Positions 1 to 7,009 of a stretch of 23,175 nucleotides of DNA are shown piece after piece (positions within the stretch are counted from its first letter, which is position 1; each line of letters opens with the position of its first letter). The translations under genes were made by a program, and so were the position numbers. The notes beneath the pieces were generated by a model, which saw nothing but the letters and a program-made list of their open reading frames with translations, was not told where the DNA came from and did no database searches. This stretch comes from Candidatus Aegiribacteria sp. (lineage in GTDB: Bacteria; Fermentibacterota; Fermentibacteria; Fermentibacterales; JCC-6): contig DAOWNO010000002.1 in assembly GCA_030642525.1 (NCBI GenBank), positions 1 through 23,175 on the forward strand, read 5' to 3'.

Positions 1-842
1 ATCGCTCCCATTATGTTCGGGCTGCCTGCCTCATCTCTGTCCGGCCCTCCCCCCCCTTTGACAAAATCACCTGTCACAATATCCCCTGTTTCGCCGCCAC
101 AGTTGGCAGGACCGCTTCTGAGAAACTCCTGTTTCGGGCCGATTAAAGCCCCGGTTCCATATGGGGCATACATCTTGTGACCTGAAATTACAAGGAAATC
201 CAGATGTTCCTGATCGTCATCGGATTTCATATCTATCCGCCTGTGAGGAGCAAGCTGAGCACCATCTACCAGTATTCTAGCTCCAGCTTCATGCGCTTTC
301 ATGGCATATCGGTATATTGGTTGTATGTAACCTGTCACATTTGACGCGCCTGTTACTGTCACAAGGGCTATTTTACCGGCGTTCTCTCTTAGAAGCGTAT
401 CGAAATGTTCTTCATCAAGGCGTCCGTCATCAGTTACTCTGATATGCAGTGTCCTGAAGTGATCACGCCATGGAAGATCATTCGAGTGATGTTCCATGCA
501 TGTGGATATGACTATTGAATCCTCCGGTATGTTTATCCTGTGTGAGAGCTTGTTGATGGCTTCTGTGGCATTCTTCACAAAAATGACTGTATTCAATTCA
601 GTATCCGCTCCAACGAATTCCGCGATTATTTCGTGGGCACGATCGTATGCGTCAGTACAAAGCCTTGATTTGAATCCGGTTCCCCTATGAACACTGGAGT
701 AGAAAGGCGCCAGTTTCGTGATAGCTTCCACAACCTTTACAAGCGGTGGTGTGCTTGCAGCATTATCAAGATTCACGTAACGAACCATGCTTCCATCCAG
801 AAGCGGAACTTTCACATCAAGACCGTATATGCAATCGCGCAT
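1..842 (-). CDS. Class V PLP-dependent aminotransferase / cysteine desulfurase-like protein, 3' end missing
   Basis: About 280 N-terminal residues are visible; the C-terminal third runs off the left edge. The fold is class V aminotransferase (SufS/NifS/CsdA superfamily). A VNLDNAAST entry motif lies at residues 23-31, EHHSN with a PLP-stacking His at about 118, VDGAQ with the PLP pyridine-binding Asp at about 193, and the Schiff-base Lys in SGHKMYAPYGTG at about 223. The start at 842 is supported by GGGGTGA just upstream. The active-site Cys loop of true cysteine desulfurases would lie in the missing part. I therefore cannot tell a desulfurase (alanine plus persulfide from cysteine) from another class V enzyme such as a selenocysteine lyase or isopenicillin-N epimerase-like protein. 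It is separated from the next minus-strand gene by about 150 bp. Superfamily certain, substrate unknown. Confidence 0.9.
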   Translation of the reverse strand, partial: MRDCIYGLDVKVPLLDGSMVRYVNLDNAASTPPLVKVVEAITKLAPFYSSVHRGTGFKSRLCTDAYDRAHEIIAEFVGADTELNTVIFVKNATEAINKLSHRINIPEDSIVISTCMEHHSNDLPWRDHFRTLHIRVTDDGRLDEEHFDTLLRENAGKIALVTVTGASNVTGYIQPIYRYAMKAHEAGARILVDGAQLAPHRRIDMKSDDDQEHLDFLVISGHKMYAPYGTGALIGPKQEFLRSGPANCGGETGDIVTGDFVKGGGGPDRDEAGSPNIMGA

Positions 843-891
843 TTTTTTCACCCCGCTAAATACTATTAAAATGAAATTCACTGATTCAGGA

Positions 892-938
892 ATTATAAAT
901 GCTAAGCTATGTCAGAGAAAGCAGTCTCATCGATTATA
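892..938 (-). promoter_or_regulatory. AT-rich leader with two perfect -10-like hexamers upstream of the aminotransferase gene
   Basis: On the minus strand TATAAT occurs at 897-892 and again at 938-933. The first would start a transcript roughly 40 nt before the ATG at 842. Neither has a good -35 hexamer at 16-18 bp, so this is a weak promoter call. The rest of 843-993 shows no gene. Confidence 0.3.
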
Positions 939-993
939 TTGAAAGATCAACACAGCAGATGATACCCTCCTCGTTATTACTGACAGGGTTCCC

Positions 994-1395
994 TCAACCG
1001 CCACACATTCTTGTCGATCCTTTATTAAGGCAATCCTGAGTGTACTGATAAACGTACCCGTTTGTACCGTAATCCCAGAATCCCACGAGCAGAACATTAT
1101 GTTCCTCACTGAAAGCAAGACCTGTGATTCCAAGATTCCTGGAATGACTTAATGGAAAAGAGTCAACTGTATCACCTGTTGATGTATTGATACTGAAAAC
1201 CATGCCGGATGAAACATCAACTGCCCATAGCAAACCGGCGCCCCATGCCAGACCGCTGATTTCATCCCCTGGAGACACAATCGTACTTATTATTCGCTCA
1301 TTTTCAGGAGCGTTGCCATCCGACTCACATGAATCGTCAGCACAGGCGGTGGAAATCAGCGCCAGAACGATAACAGGAAAAGATATTGTTTTCAT
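994..1395 (-). CDS. Small exported protein with beta-propeller-like repeats, possibly truncated
   Basis: 133 residues from the ATG at 1395, chosen because GGAGGTG lies 6 nt upstream; an upstream in-frame ATG at 1446 has no such site. The N-terminus is a signal peptide (MKTISFPVIVLALISTAC). The Cys could be lipidated, but the lipobox is poor (Ser at -3). After an acidic linker come two propeller-blade-like units, GLAWGAGLLWAVDVSSG and GLAFSEEHNVLLVGFWDYG, of the NHL or glutamine-cyclotransferase kind. A complete propeller needs four or more blades, so this looks like a remnant or a very short member. The same frame continues past the TGA for 19 codons to a TAA at 936-934, ending GIICCVDLSI, which could be old coding sequence. 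No function can be assigned. Confidence 0.6.
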   Translation of the reverse strand: MKTISFPVIVLALISTACADDSCESDGNAPENERIISTIVSPGDEISGLAWGAGLLWAVDVSSGMVFSINTSTGDTVDSFPLSHSRNLGITGLAFSEEHNVLLVGFWDYGTNGYVYQYTQDCLNKGSTRMCGG

Positions 1396-1413
1396 CAGCA
1401 CCTCCGTTTGCAG

Positions 1414-1443
1414 ATAATATATGCCTCCATGATGTTCAAACAA
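1414..1443 (-). promoter_or_regulatory. Weak promoter-like site for the propeller-like gene
   Basis: On the minus strand TATTAT (1419-1414, 5/6 of the -10 consensus) is preceded at 18 bp by TTGTTT (1443-1438, 3/6 of the -35 consensus). It lies about 20 bp upstream of the ATG at 1395. Confidence 0.25.
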
Positions 1444-1462
1444 CAATACACAGCTGGAAATC

Positions 1463-1490
1463 TTGATAAGACGGAGCCTTCAAGTATATT
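1463..1490 (+). promoter_or_regulatory. Sigma-70-like promoter for the leader ORF and pepF
   Basis: TTGATA (1463-1468, 5/6) and TATATT (1485-1490, 5/6) are separated by 16 bp. Transcription would begin near 1497, giving a leader of about 110 nt before pepF that includes the short ORF at 1545. A second isolated TATAAT at 1571-1576 has no -35 partner at the right distance. Confidence 0.5.
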
Positions 1491-1544
1491 AGTGTTTTTA
1501 TTAAAGCAACTTCTCCAAACGTGTCATTTTCAGGGAGAATCAGT

Positions 1545-1601
1545 ATGCGGTTGGAATGGCGCAGGATCCATATAATAGAAAACGAATTCTGGAAGGAATG
1601 A
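1545..1601 (+). CDS. Possible 18-codon leader ORF upstream of pepF
   Basis: ATG at 1545 is preceded by AGGGAGA at a usable distance and encodes MRLEWRRIHIIENEFWKE. Its TGA (1599-1601) lies 6 nt before the pepF ATG at 1608. The position between a good promoter and the start of pepF would suit a leader peptide or coupling ORF. The peptide has no run of one amino acid, so it is not a classical attenuator. It may be chance. Confidence 0.3.
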   Translation: MRLEWRRIHIIENEFWKE

Positions 1602-1607
1602 TGGAAA

Positions 1608-3425
1608 ATGTCAAAAGAGCTCAGAAATAGAATCGAAGTTCCGCTGGAAGATCGATGGGATGTAGAAGCTATTTATGCATCAGATGAAGAATGGGAAAAG
1701 GATTTCAGTATAACAGATGCATTTGCTGACAGCTTCAAGCAGTGGATGGGAAGGCTGAGCGAATCCCCGGAGATTCTTAAATCGGCAATTGAGGAGATAT
1801 TCTCGCATAACAGGCTGATTACCAAGCTTTCAACGTACACCGAGATGAAGAGGGACGAGGATCTTGGCAACTCTCACAACAGCGCTCTTTCAGCTAAAAT
1901 CTCAAGCAGAGCAGTTTTGGTCAGAACCGCTCACTCATTCTTCACTCCCGAATTGCTTTCCATATCTCAGGATACTATTGAATCCTGGCTTGTAACTCCC
2001 GAACTGGCACCATACAGAATCTGGCTGGAGAACATTCTCAGATATCGCCCTCACACTCTTTCGGATAAGGAAGAGAAAATCATCGCGATGTCAGGAGAAA
2101 TAACAAAAGGATTCATCACTGTATTCGGTAAACTGAACAATGTCGATATGCCGGCAAGACTCCCTGAAATTGTTGATGAAAAAGGACATCCTGTCAAACT
2201 GACAAACGGCAACTTCGCTGCATTCCTTCAGAATAAAGACAGAAGAGTAAGAAAGGATACTTTTGAGGGATTTTACAGCGAAATCTCCGGAAACATAGCA
2301 ACGCAGGCTGCTCTTCTCGAAGGTCAGGTTCGCACAAATATCTTTTACGCCAGAGTGCAGAAGCACAGTTCAGCTCTGGTTTCCTCCCTCTTCAATGACA
2401 GGGTCAGTACAGAAGTATACGATTCGCTGATCGAATCCGTTCATAATAATCTGCCAACTCTCTACCGCTATCTTGATCTGCGCAAGAAAGTGCTTGGATT
2501 CGATTCGATGCATCTGTACGATATGCAGATTCCGATCGTATCCGAATCCAAAGAGGAATACACCTGGGATGAAGCCGTAGACCTAACCCTTGAAGCTGTT
2601 GCTCCACTTGGCTGTTATTATGTAAACACTCTGAAAAAGGGTTTCGAGGACAGATGGGCTGACAAATACGAGAACACAGGTAAAAGATCCGGCGCGTATT
2701 CGGGCGGCTGTTATGATTCCTATCCATACATCCTGCATAATTTTAATGGAACCCTTCGGAGTGTCTTCACGCTTGCTCATGAAGCAGGACATTCCATGCA
2801 CAGCCTTCTTTCAAAGAACACTCAGCCATATCACATGTCTTCATATAAAATAATTCTGGCTGAGGTTGCTTCCATCACAAACGAGATGCTTCTCGCCGAT
2901 CTCCTGTTGAAAAGAACAAAAGACAGAGATGAAAGGGCATATCTTCTTGATCATCTTCTGAGTAAATTCAAATCAACTCTGGTTAGACAGACCATGTTCG
3001 CTGAATTTGAGAAATACATACATGAACACGTTGAAGCCGGAGGATCCCTTACGCCGGATTTATTGAACGAAGTATATCTCAAGCTCGTAAAACTCTACCA
3101 AGGAAACAGCTTCACTTACGATGATACCGATTCTATGATTGAATATGAATGGTCCAGAATTCCACACTTCTATTACAATTTCTACGTATACAAGTACGCA
3201 ACAGGTCTGTCTTCCGCTGTAGACATTTCATCGAGGATAATATCAGGTGAGAAAGGAGCAGTTGAGAACTTCATCGACTTCCTTAAAGGCGGCTCGTCCA
3301 AAGCACCTCTTGATCTCCTCAAAGGCACCGGTGTTGATCTCTCCACACCAGTACCGGTGAATTCCGCACTGCAGAAGATGGACAGCATCCTGACAGAACT
3401 TGAAGATTTGCTTACGGCAGAATAG
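1608..3425 (+). CDS. pepF: Oligoendopeptidase F, M3 family zinc metallopeptidase
   Basis: 605 residues, the normal size for PepF. These cytosolic enzymes cleave short peptides of roughly 7-20 residues and take part in peptide recycling. The zinc site is complete: HEAGH at residues 391-395, followed by the third ligand Glu419 in EVASITNE, the family's ExxSxxNE pattern. Near the C-terminus HFYYNFYVYKYATG matches the conserved substrate-site Tyr/His segment. There is no signal peptide. The start at 1608 has GGAAGGA about 10 nt upstream; two nearby ATGs (1598, 1601) are out of frame. The gene is monocistronic on the plus strand and its last 14 bp overlap the end of the convergent DUF116 gene. No terminator is visible in between. 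Confidence 0.96.
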   Translation: MSKELRNRIEVPLEDRWDVEAIYASDEEWEKDFSITDAFADSFKQWMGRLSESPEILKSAIEEIFSHNRLITKLSTYTEMKRDEDLGNSHNSALSAKISSRAVLVRTAHSFFTPELLSISQDTIESWLVTPELAPYRIWLENILRYRPHTLSDKEEKIIAMSGEITKGFITVFGKLNNVDMPARLPEIVDEKGHPVKLTNGNFAAFLQNKDRRVRKDTFEGFYSEISGNIATQAALLEGQVRTNIFYARVQKHSSALVSSLFNDRVSTEVYDSLIESVHNNLPTLYRYLDLRKKVLGFDSMHLYDMQIPIVSESKEEYTWDEAVDLTLEAVAPLGCYYVNTLKKGFEDRWADKYENTGKRSGAYSGGCYDSYPYILHNFNGTLRSVFTLAHEAGHSMHSLLSKNTQPYHMSSYKIILAEVASITNEMLLADLLLKRTKDRDERAYLLDHLLSKFKSTLVRQTMFAEFEKYIHEHVEAGGSLTPDLLNEVYLKLVKLYQGNSFTYDDTDSMIEYEWSRIPHFYYNFYVYKYATGLSSAVDISSRIISGEKGAVENFIDFLKGGSSKAPLDLLKGTGVDLSTPVPVNSALQKMDSILTELEDLLTAE

Positions 3426-4143
3426 CTTCTTCCTGAAGGAACATCTCAAGAGCAGCTTCCAGTTCAGCAGGGTTGACCCATGTATCGTAGCATGGTCCGT
3501 GACGCCATTCATTGAGAACCCCTATTGTCGTAACCGGGTGGACATCAAGGATTCCAAGAGAAAGATCCACAGGACAGGCAACAGCAATAATAAGTGATGG
3601 CTCTATCCGCTCTACAATCCTTCTTGCGGATGTACCTCCTGAAGCGATGGCAAAACGGGTATTGAATCTGCTCCTGATTTCAAGCAGATCTCCAATTGGA
3701 CACCTGCCGCATCTCTCGCAGGATTCAGGATTGAATGTCAGCCTGTGAGAACACTCATGATTCTGCAGGCAGTGAGGAACGAGAATAAGGGTTTCTTCTC
3801 CCGTGTATTTCCTTGAGCATTCAGAGATGGCTTTACGGTTGTTCATCGCAATAACCATCTTCTCAGGCGTATGAGCGGCCATAGCAAGAACAGGCTGCAT
3901 CATTTTCAGTGTCCAGAATGAAATCCTCAGTATGAAGGGATTTCTGATCATTCCTCTTCCATAAAGAAGACCGGTGACCTGAAGAGCGAGCAGGATAATA
4001 AGTGCGAAGATCAGAGACCAGAGAAGACCCGTGCCGGCGACAAGCGAAATCAGAAATACAATTGCAGACGGAGCAATTGAGAAAAGAAGCAGACCACCCT
4101 GAAACAGAATGTTTATCTTACTTTTTACTTCCAAGTCTATCAC
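3412..4143 (-). CDS. DUF116 family membrane protein with cysteine cluster
   Basis: 243 residues. Two hydrophobic helices (about 12-34 and 38-60) are followed by a cytosolic domain typical of DUF116. The hallmark is VPHCLQNHEC...CERCGRCPIGDLL, with Cys at about 125, 131, 142, 145 and 148, plus Cys at 190 (VACP) and 218 (GPCYD). The CxxCxxC group suggests a bound Fe-S cluster or zinc. The biochemical role is unknown. The start is GTG at 4143, inside the 3' end of fmt (26 bp overlap) without a clear Shine-Dalgarno, so it probably relies on coupling. From memory, DUF116 genes also sit beside def-fmt in clostridia, which suggests a link to translation initiation or rRNA modification rather than a chance position. 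Family assignment is firm. Confidence 0.85.
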   Translation of the reverse strand: MIDLEVKSKINILFQGGLLLFSIAPSAIVFLISLVAGTGLLWSLIFALIILLALQVTGLLYGRGMIRNPFILRISFWTLKMMQPVLAMAAHTPEKMVIAMNNRKAISECSRKYTGEETLILVPHCLQNHECSHRLTFNPESCERCGRCPIGDLLEIRSRFNTRFAIASGGTSARRIVERIEPSLIIAVACPVDLSLGILDVHPVTTIGVLNEWRHGPCYDTWVNPAELEAALEMFLQEEAILP

Positions 4144-5041
4144 CTGTTCTCATTGAGGTTCCTCTCAGGAAATCTGCCGCGTCCATGATTCGTTTCGATG
4201 CCGGCTGCAACGTCAGTATTTTGAGGCTTCCCTCACCACAGCCGATAAACAGAGTATTATCCTCGATCGTGATTTCTCCCGGCGGTGCTTCTTTCAGAAT
4301 CGGTGATACTTTGATTATCTTGAGCATATTTCCGCAGTATTCGGTTCTGGCCCCCGGAAACGGTTGAAAAGCCCTTACCTGCCGCTCAAGGAATACAGCA
4401 GACATATTCCAGTCCAGCCATGTTTCCTCTGATGTTATTTTTTCTGCGTAAACGGTTTTGCCTTTTTGAGGTTCGGGAATAATCAAACCTGCAGCATATC
4501 GCTCAAGAACAGTCTGTATATGCACGGCAGCAATCTGAGAAAGCCTTTCCTCCAGCAGGCCTGTAATGTCATCCGGCATAATTCTCTCTCTGAAACTCTC
4601 AAGCAATGGTCCTGTATCCCATCCGCTGTCGGTCAGCATGAATGAGACTCCGGTTTCATCCGCCCCATCAATTATAGCTCTTGCGACAGGAGCAGCTCCT
4701 CTGTAGGCCGGCAGGAGTGAGGGATGAATGTTGACCACTCCCAGCGGTGCTGATTCAAGGAGTTTTTTCGGAAGCCAGGCGCCATATGCGGCCGAAACCA
4801 TTATGTCAGGTTCCAGTGTATGCAGATAACTGATAACATCATCTGTCAATTTATCAGGCTGCAGCAGCTCAAGTTCATGTGTCACAGCATAATCCGCTAC
4901 TGGAGGATTCCTGGGCTTCCTCCCTCTACCAGCTCCTCTTGGCGGTCTTGTTACAACAAGAACCAAATCATGAACGGATTCCATAAGCGATTTGAGAGGG
5001 GGCAGTGCAAACGGTGAGGTTCCTAGAAATACGATTCTCAT
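4118..5041 (-). CDS. fmt: Methionyl-tRNA formyltransferase
   Basis: 307 residues, standard length. It formylates the amino group of Met-tRNAfMet using 10-formyl-tetrahydrofolate. The formyltransferase signature NIHPSLLPAYRGAAP (104-118) supplies catalytic Asn104 and His106, and Asp142 (GWDTGPLL) completes the triad equivalent to E. coli Asn106/His108/Asp144. The basic loop RGAGRGRKPRNPP (35-47) matches the tRNA-contacting insertion. The C-terminal OB-fold-like domain covers about 205-307. Its ATG shares its A with the def stop (TGATG at 5043-5039), so the two genes are translationally coupled: one enzyme adds the formyl group, the other removes it. Confidence 0.97.
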   Translation of the reverse strand: MRIVFLGTSPFALPPLKSLMESVHDLVLVVTRPPRGAGRGRKPRNPPVADYAVTHELELLQPDKLTDDVISYLHTLEPDIMVSAAYGAWLPKKLLESAPLGVVNIHPSLLPAYRGAAPVARAIIDGADETGVSFMLTDSGWDTGPLLESFRERIMPDDITGLLEERLSQIAAVHIQTVLERYAAGLIIPEPQKGKTVYAEKITSEETWLDWNMSAVFLERQVRAFQPFPGARTEYCGNMLKIIKVSPILKEAPPGEITIEDNTLFIGCGEGSLKILTLQPASKRIMDAADFLRGTSMRTGDRLGSKK

Positions 5042-5571
5042 CAGAGAATCCTTTTTCCACTCCCGTATTCCTCTTTTATCTCAGAAAGACGCTTCCTGAT
5101 AAGCCGTTTTCTGATGGGGCTGAGTCTGTCAATAAAGAGTATACCCTCGAGATGGTCGTATTCGTGCTGGGCAGCACGCGCTGCGTAATCATCAAGTTCA
5201 AGTGAGAATGATCTGCCCGCCTGATCCAGAGCGGTGAGGTTCACATGAGAAGGACGTTTCACCAGTTCAAATATCCCCGGGATACTCAGGCAGCCTTCCT
5301 CATCCTTCAAAAAAGTACCTGATACCTCAATCTGCGGGTTGATAAAGACACTATGTCCGCTCAGATCAAGTTCTTCCGGGTTGAGTATGAACAATCTGAC
5401 GTTCTCTCCGGACTGGGGTGCTGCCAGGCCAAGACCGTTTTCAGTATAAAGTATTCTTATCATATCATTTATCAGAGTTTCTATGAAATCCTGCTCAGTG
5501 GAACAGTCCAGCTCTCTGGACTGCTTTCGGAGAATCTCAGAGCCGTAATATTCCAATGATCTGAATAGCAT
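5041..5571 (-). CDS. def: Peptide deformylase
   Basis: 176 residues. It removes the formyl group from nascent polypeptides with a metal ion (Fe2+ in most). All three motifs are intact: GLGLAAPQ (46-53), EGCLS (92-96, Cys94 is a metal ligand) and QHEYDHLEG with HEYDH at 136-140. The C-terminal tail is basic. The ATG at 5571 has no Shine-Dalgarno (AATT precedes it), but no better in-frame start exists and the N-terminus aligns with the family. A 100-bp gap with two inverted repeats separates it from yajC. It overlaps fmt by 1 nt. Confidence 0.97.
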   Translation of the reverse strand: MLFRSLEYYGSEILRKQSRELDCSTEQDFIETLINDMIRILYTENGLGLAAPQSGENVRLFILNPEELDLSGHSVFINPQIEVSGTFLKDEEGCLSIPGIFELVKRPSHVNLTALDQAGRSFSLELDDYAARAAQHEYDHLEGILFIDRLSPIRKRLIRKRLSEIKEEYGSGKRIL

Positions 5572-5624
5572 AATTCAAAATCGCTTTCTTCGTACTGGTG
5601 TTTCAATCCAGTTTATGAATATCA

Positions 5625-5649
5625 GTGACATGCAAAATACGCATGTCAC
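5625..5649. repeat. Perfect 9-bp inverted repeat in the yajC-def gap
   Basis: GTGACATGC (5625-5633) and GCATGTCAC (5641-5649) are perfect reverse complements around a 7-nt AT-rich loop. Neither strand has a U tract after it, so it is not a standard terminator. It could be an RNA processing or stabilising hairpin between cistrons, or a dimeric regulator site. It lies 54 bp upstream of the def start. Confidence 0.6.
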
Positions 5650-5655
5650 CGAATT

Positions 5656-5669
5656 TCAGATAGATCTGA
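5656..5669. repeat. Short palindrome beside the 9-bp hairpin
   Basis: TCAGAT (5656-5661) and ATCTGA (5664-5669) flank a 2-bp centre, giving a near-continuous palindrome directly after the yajC stop codon. With the hairpin 6 bp away it forms a tandem pair of dyads in a 100-bp gap of an otherwise tightly packed operon. Confidence 0.4.
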
Positions 5670-5671
5670 GC

Positions 5672-6121
5672 CTATTTAGTAACTGCGCTGGATCCGCCTT
5701 CAGCTCCCTGGAGCTGGAGAGAGTTCCTGTCAACATCAATTTTGACACCGTCGGCAATTTTCACCGTGACAATATCTCCCTTGATATTTGTAATAATCCC
5801 GTGAATCCCGCCGGAGGTAACGACTCTGTCATTCATTGAGAAAGCTTCACGCATCTGGCGAAGCATTTTTGACTGTTTCTGCTGTGGACGAATCATGAGA
5901 AAGTAGAATATCCCGATAATCGCTATCATGGGCAGGAAACTCATGATGCCTCCACCACCAAGGCATGTTGCAGGTGTAGAAACATCTTCTGATGTGGTTA
6001 CCGTTTCGGTGGTTGTAACTTCCTGGATTCCCTGTCCTGCCGGTGCCGGATCCAGCCTTGACTCGCTTTGAGCAAAAGCAAGACCTGAAAGAACTACAAG
6101 AACTATCAACATTTTTTTCAT
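5672..6121 (-). CDS. yajC: YajC-type preprotein translocase accessory subunit with an extra N-terminal signal sequence
   Basis: 149 residues, longer than the usual 90-115. The C-terminal half is YajC: one membrane helix (about 60-77, ending YFLMIRPQQKQ), then MLRQMREAFSMNDRVVTSGGIHGIITNI and a short beta-rich cytosolic domain. YajC binds SecDF at the Sec translocon. The N-terminal part is unusual: a signal-peptide-like segment MKKMLIVLVVLSGLAFA with an AFA|Q cleavage site, then a Thr/Ser/Glu-rich linker of about 40 residues before the family helix. The start at 6121 has AGGGGAT 5-6 nt upstream. It lies 12 nt after ftsX rather than in the common tgt-yajC-secD-secF order. Confidence 0.88.
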   Translation of the reverse strand: MKKMLIVLVVLSGLAFAQSESRLDPAPAGQGIQEVTTTETVTTSEDVSTPATCLGGGGIMSFLPMIAIIGIFYFLMIRPQQKQSKMLRQMREAFSMNDRVVTSGGIHGIITNIKGDIVTVKIADGVKIDVDRNSLQLQGAEGGSSAVTK

Positions 6122-6133
6122 TTTATCCCCTTG

Positions 6134-7009
6134 TCAGGAACGTGGTTTCGGAATACCGGATCTCATACCCATCCAGCTTCCCGCTGCGCCAGAGGCTGCA
6201 CCGAGGAGAAGAACAAGTAAAATCCATTTCCCAGGCAAAAAATCATGTGGTATACTGGATGATAAGATACTGGAAATGACCCCTGTAAGAAGGAGACTTC
6301 CTGCTGAACCGGCAATACCGGTTATGAGTCCCTCTCCCAGGAAAGGCATCCTTACAAACCACCCCGGTGCCCCTACTATACTCATTATTTCAACTGTAGG
6401 CGCCCTTTTTACTACTGCAAGCCTGACGGTATTAGCTACTACCAGCGACAGGCTTATTGCAAGGACCAGCCCTGCAAGTATTACCAGTTTCCCCATCATA
6501 TCCACAGTCCTGGTCAATCCGGGAAGATATTCCTGACCATAAACTACATCCTTCACTCCATCCATCCCCGAAACAGTACGGGCAAGTCCACTCACTTTTT
6601 CAGAAGCTCTATAATCAGGACGCAATGAAATCTGAATTGACGATGGCAGGTGAAATTGAGGTCCGAGAAGTATCAGGAGATCCGCCTGTTCAGGAAGATC
6701 CGCCCTGAATACAGCCTCAGCCTCAAGAGAGGACACGTAATAAACCGATCTCACGCCTTCCATCACGGATATAAGATCCGCCAGATTCACCGCTTCTACT
6801 TCGGTGACATCTTCATTCAGAAAAAGCTCTATTCCGACATTTTCCTGCTCGTTACTCAAAACGGTTCCAACATTCCATGAAACCACGAGGAAAATATCAA
6901 AAACCATGAATGACAGACTGACCATAAGGAGCGTTACAAGAAATGAACCCAGTTTCTCCCTGATATTGAGCAGACCTTCATGAAATGAGGTCTTTAGAAG
7001 ATGTATCAT
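6134..7009 (-). CDS. ftsX: Cell division ABC transporter permease FtsX
   Basis: 291 residues with FtsX topology. TM1 is at about 22-44, then an extracytoplasmic domain of about 130 residues, then TM2 starting near MMGKLVILAGLVLAIS, TM3 (EGLITGIAGSAGSLLL) and TM4 (WILLVLLLGAASGAAG). FtsX with FtsE does not transport a solute; it transmits ATP hydrolysis to periplasmic peptidoglycan hydrolases or their activators during division. The ATG overlaps the ftsE stop as ATGA (7009-7006) and has no Shine-Dalgarno of its own. The partner hydrolase is not adjacent; the M23 protein at 14548-15969 is one candidate by family only. Confidence 0.92.
   Translation of the reverse strand: MIHLLKTSFHEGLLNIREKLGSFLVTLLMVSLSFMVFDIFLVVSWNVGTVLSNEQENVGIELFLNEDVTEVEAVNLADLISVMEGVRSVYYVSSLEAEAVFRADLPEQADLLILLGPQFHLPSSIQISLRPDYRASEKVSGLARTVSGMDGVKDVVYGQEYLPGLTRTVDMMGKLVILAGLVLAISLSLVVANTVRLAVVKRAPTVEIMSIVGAPGWFVRMPFLGEGLITGIAGSAGSLLLTGVISSILSSSIPHDFLPGKWILLVLLLGAASGAAGSWMGMRSGIPKPRS

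Noticed and set aside
994..996. UGA recoding (Gly, Trp or selenocysteine) in the propeller-like gene
   Set aside because: Several housekeeping genes here (def, ftsE, dapA, dapB, tyrS) end correctly at TGA, and no selenocysteine insertion hairpin is visible after this codon.
2404..2801. Open frames on the minus strand inside pepF
   Set aside because: They are shadows of the well-supported M3 peptidase frame, with no ribosome-binding site or recognisable domain.
5625..5649. CRP/FNR operator or rho-independent terminator
   Set aside because: The half-sites are too far apart for the CRP pattern (TGTGA-N6-TCACA) and there is no U tract on either strand.
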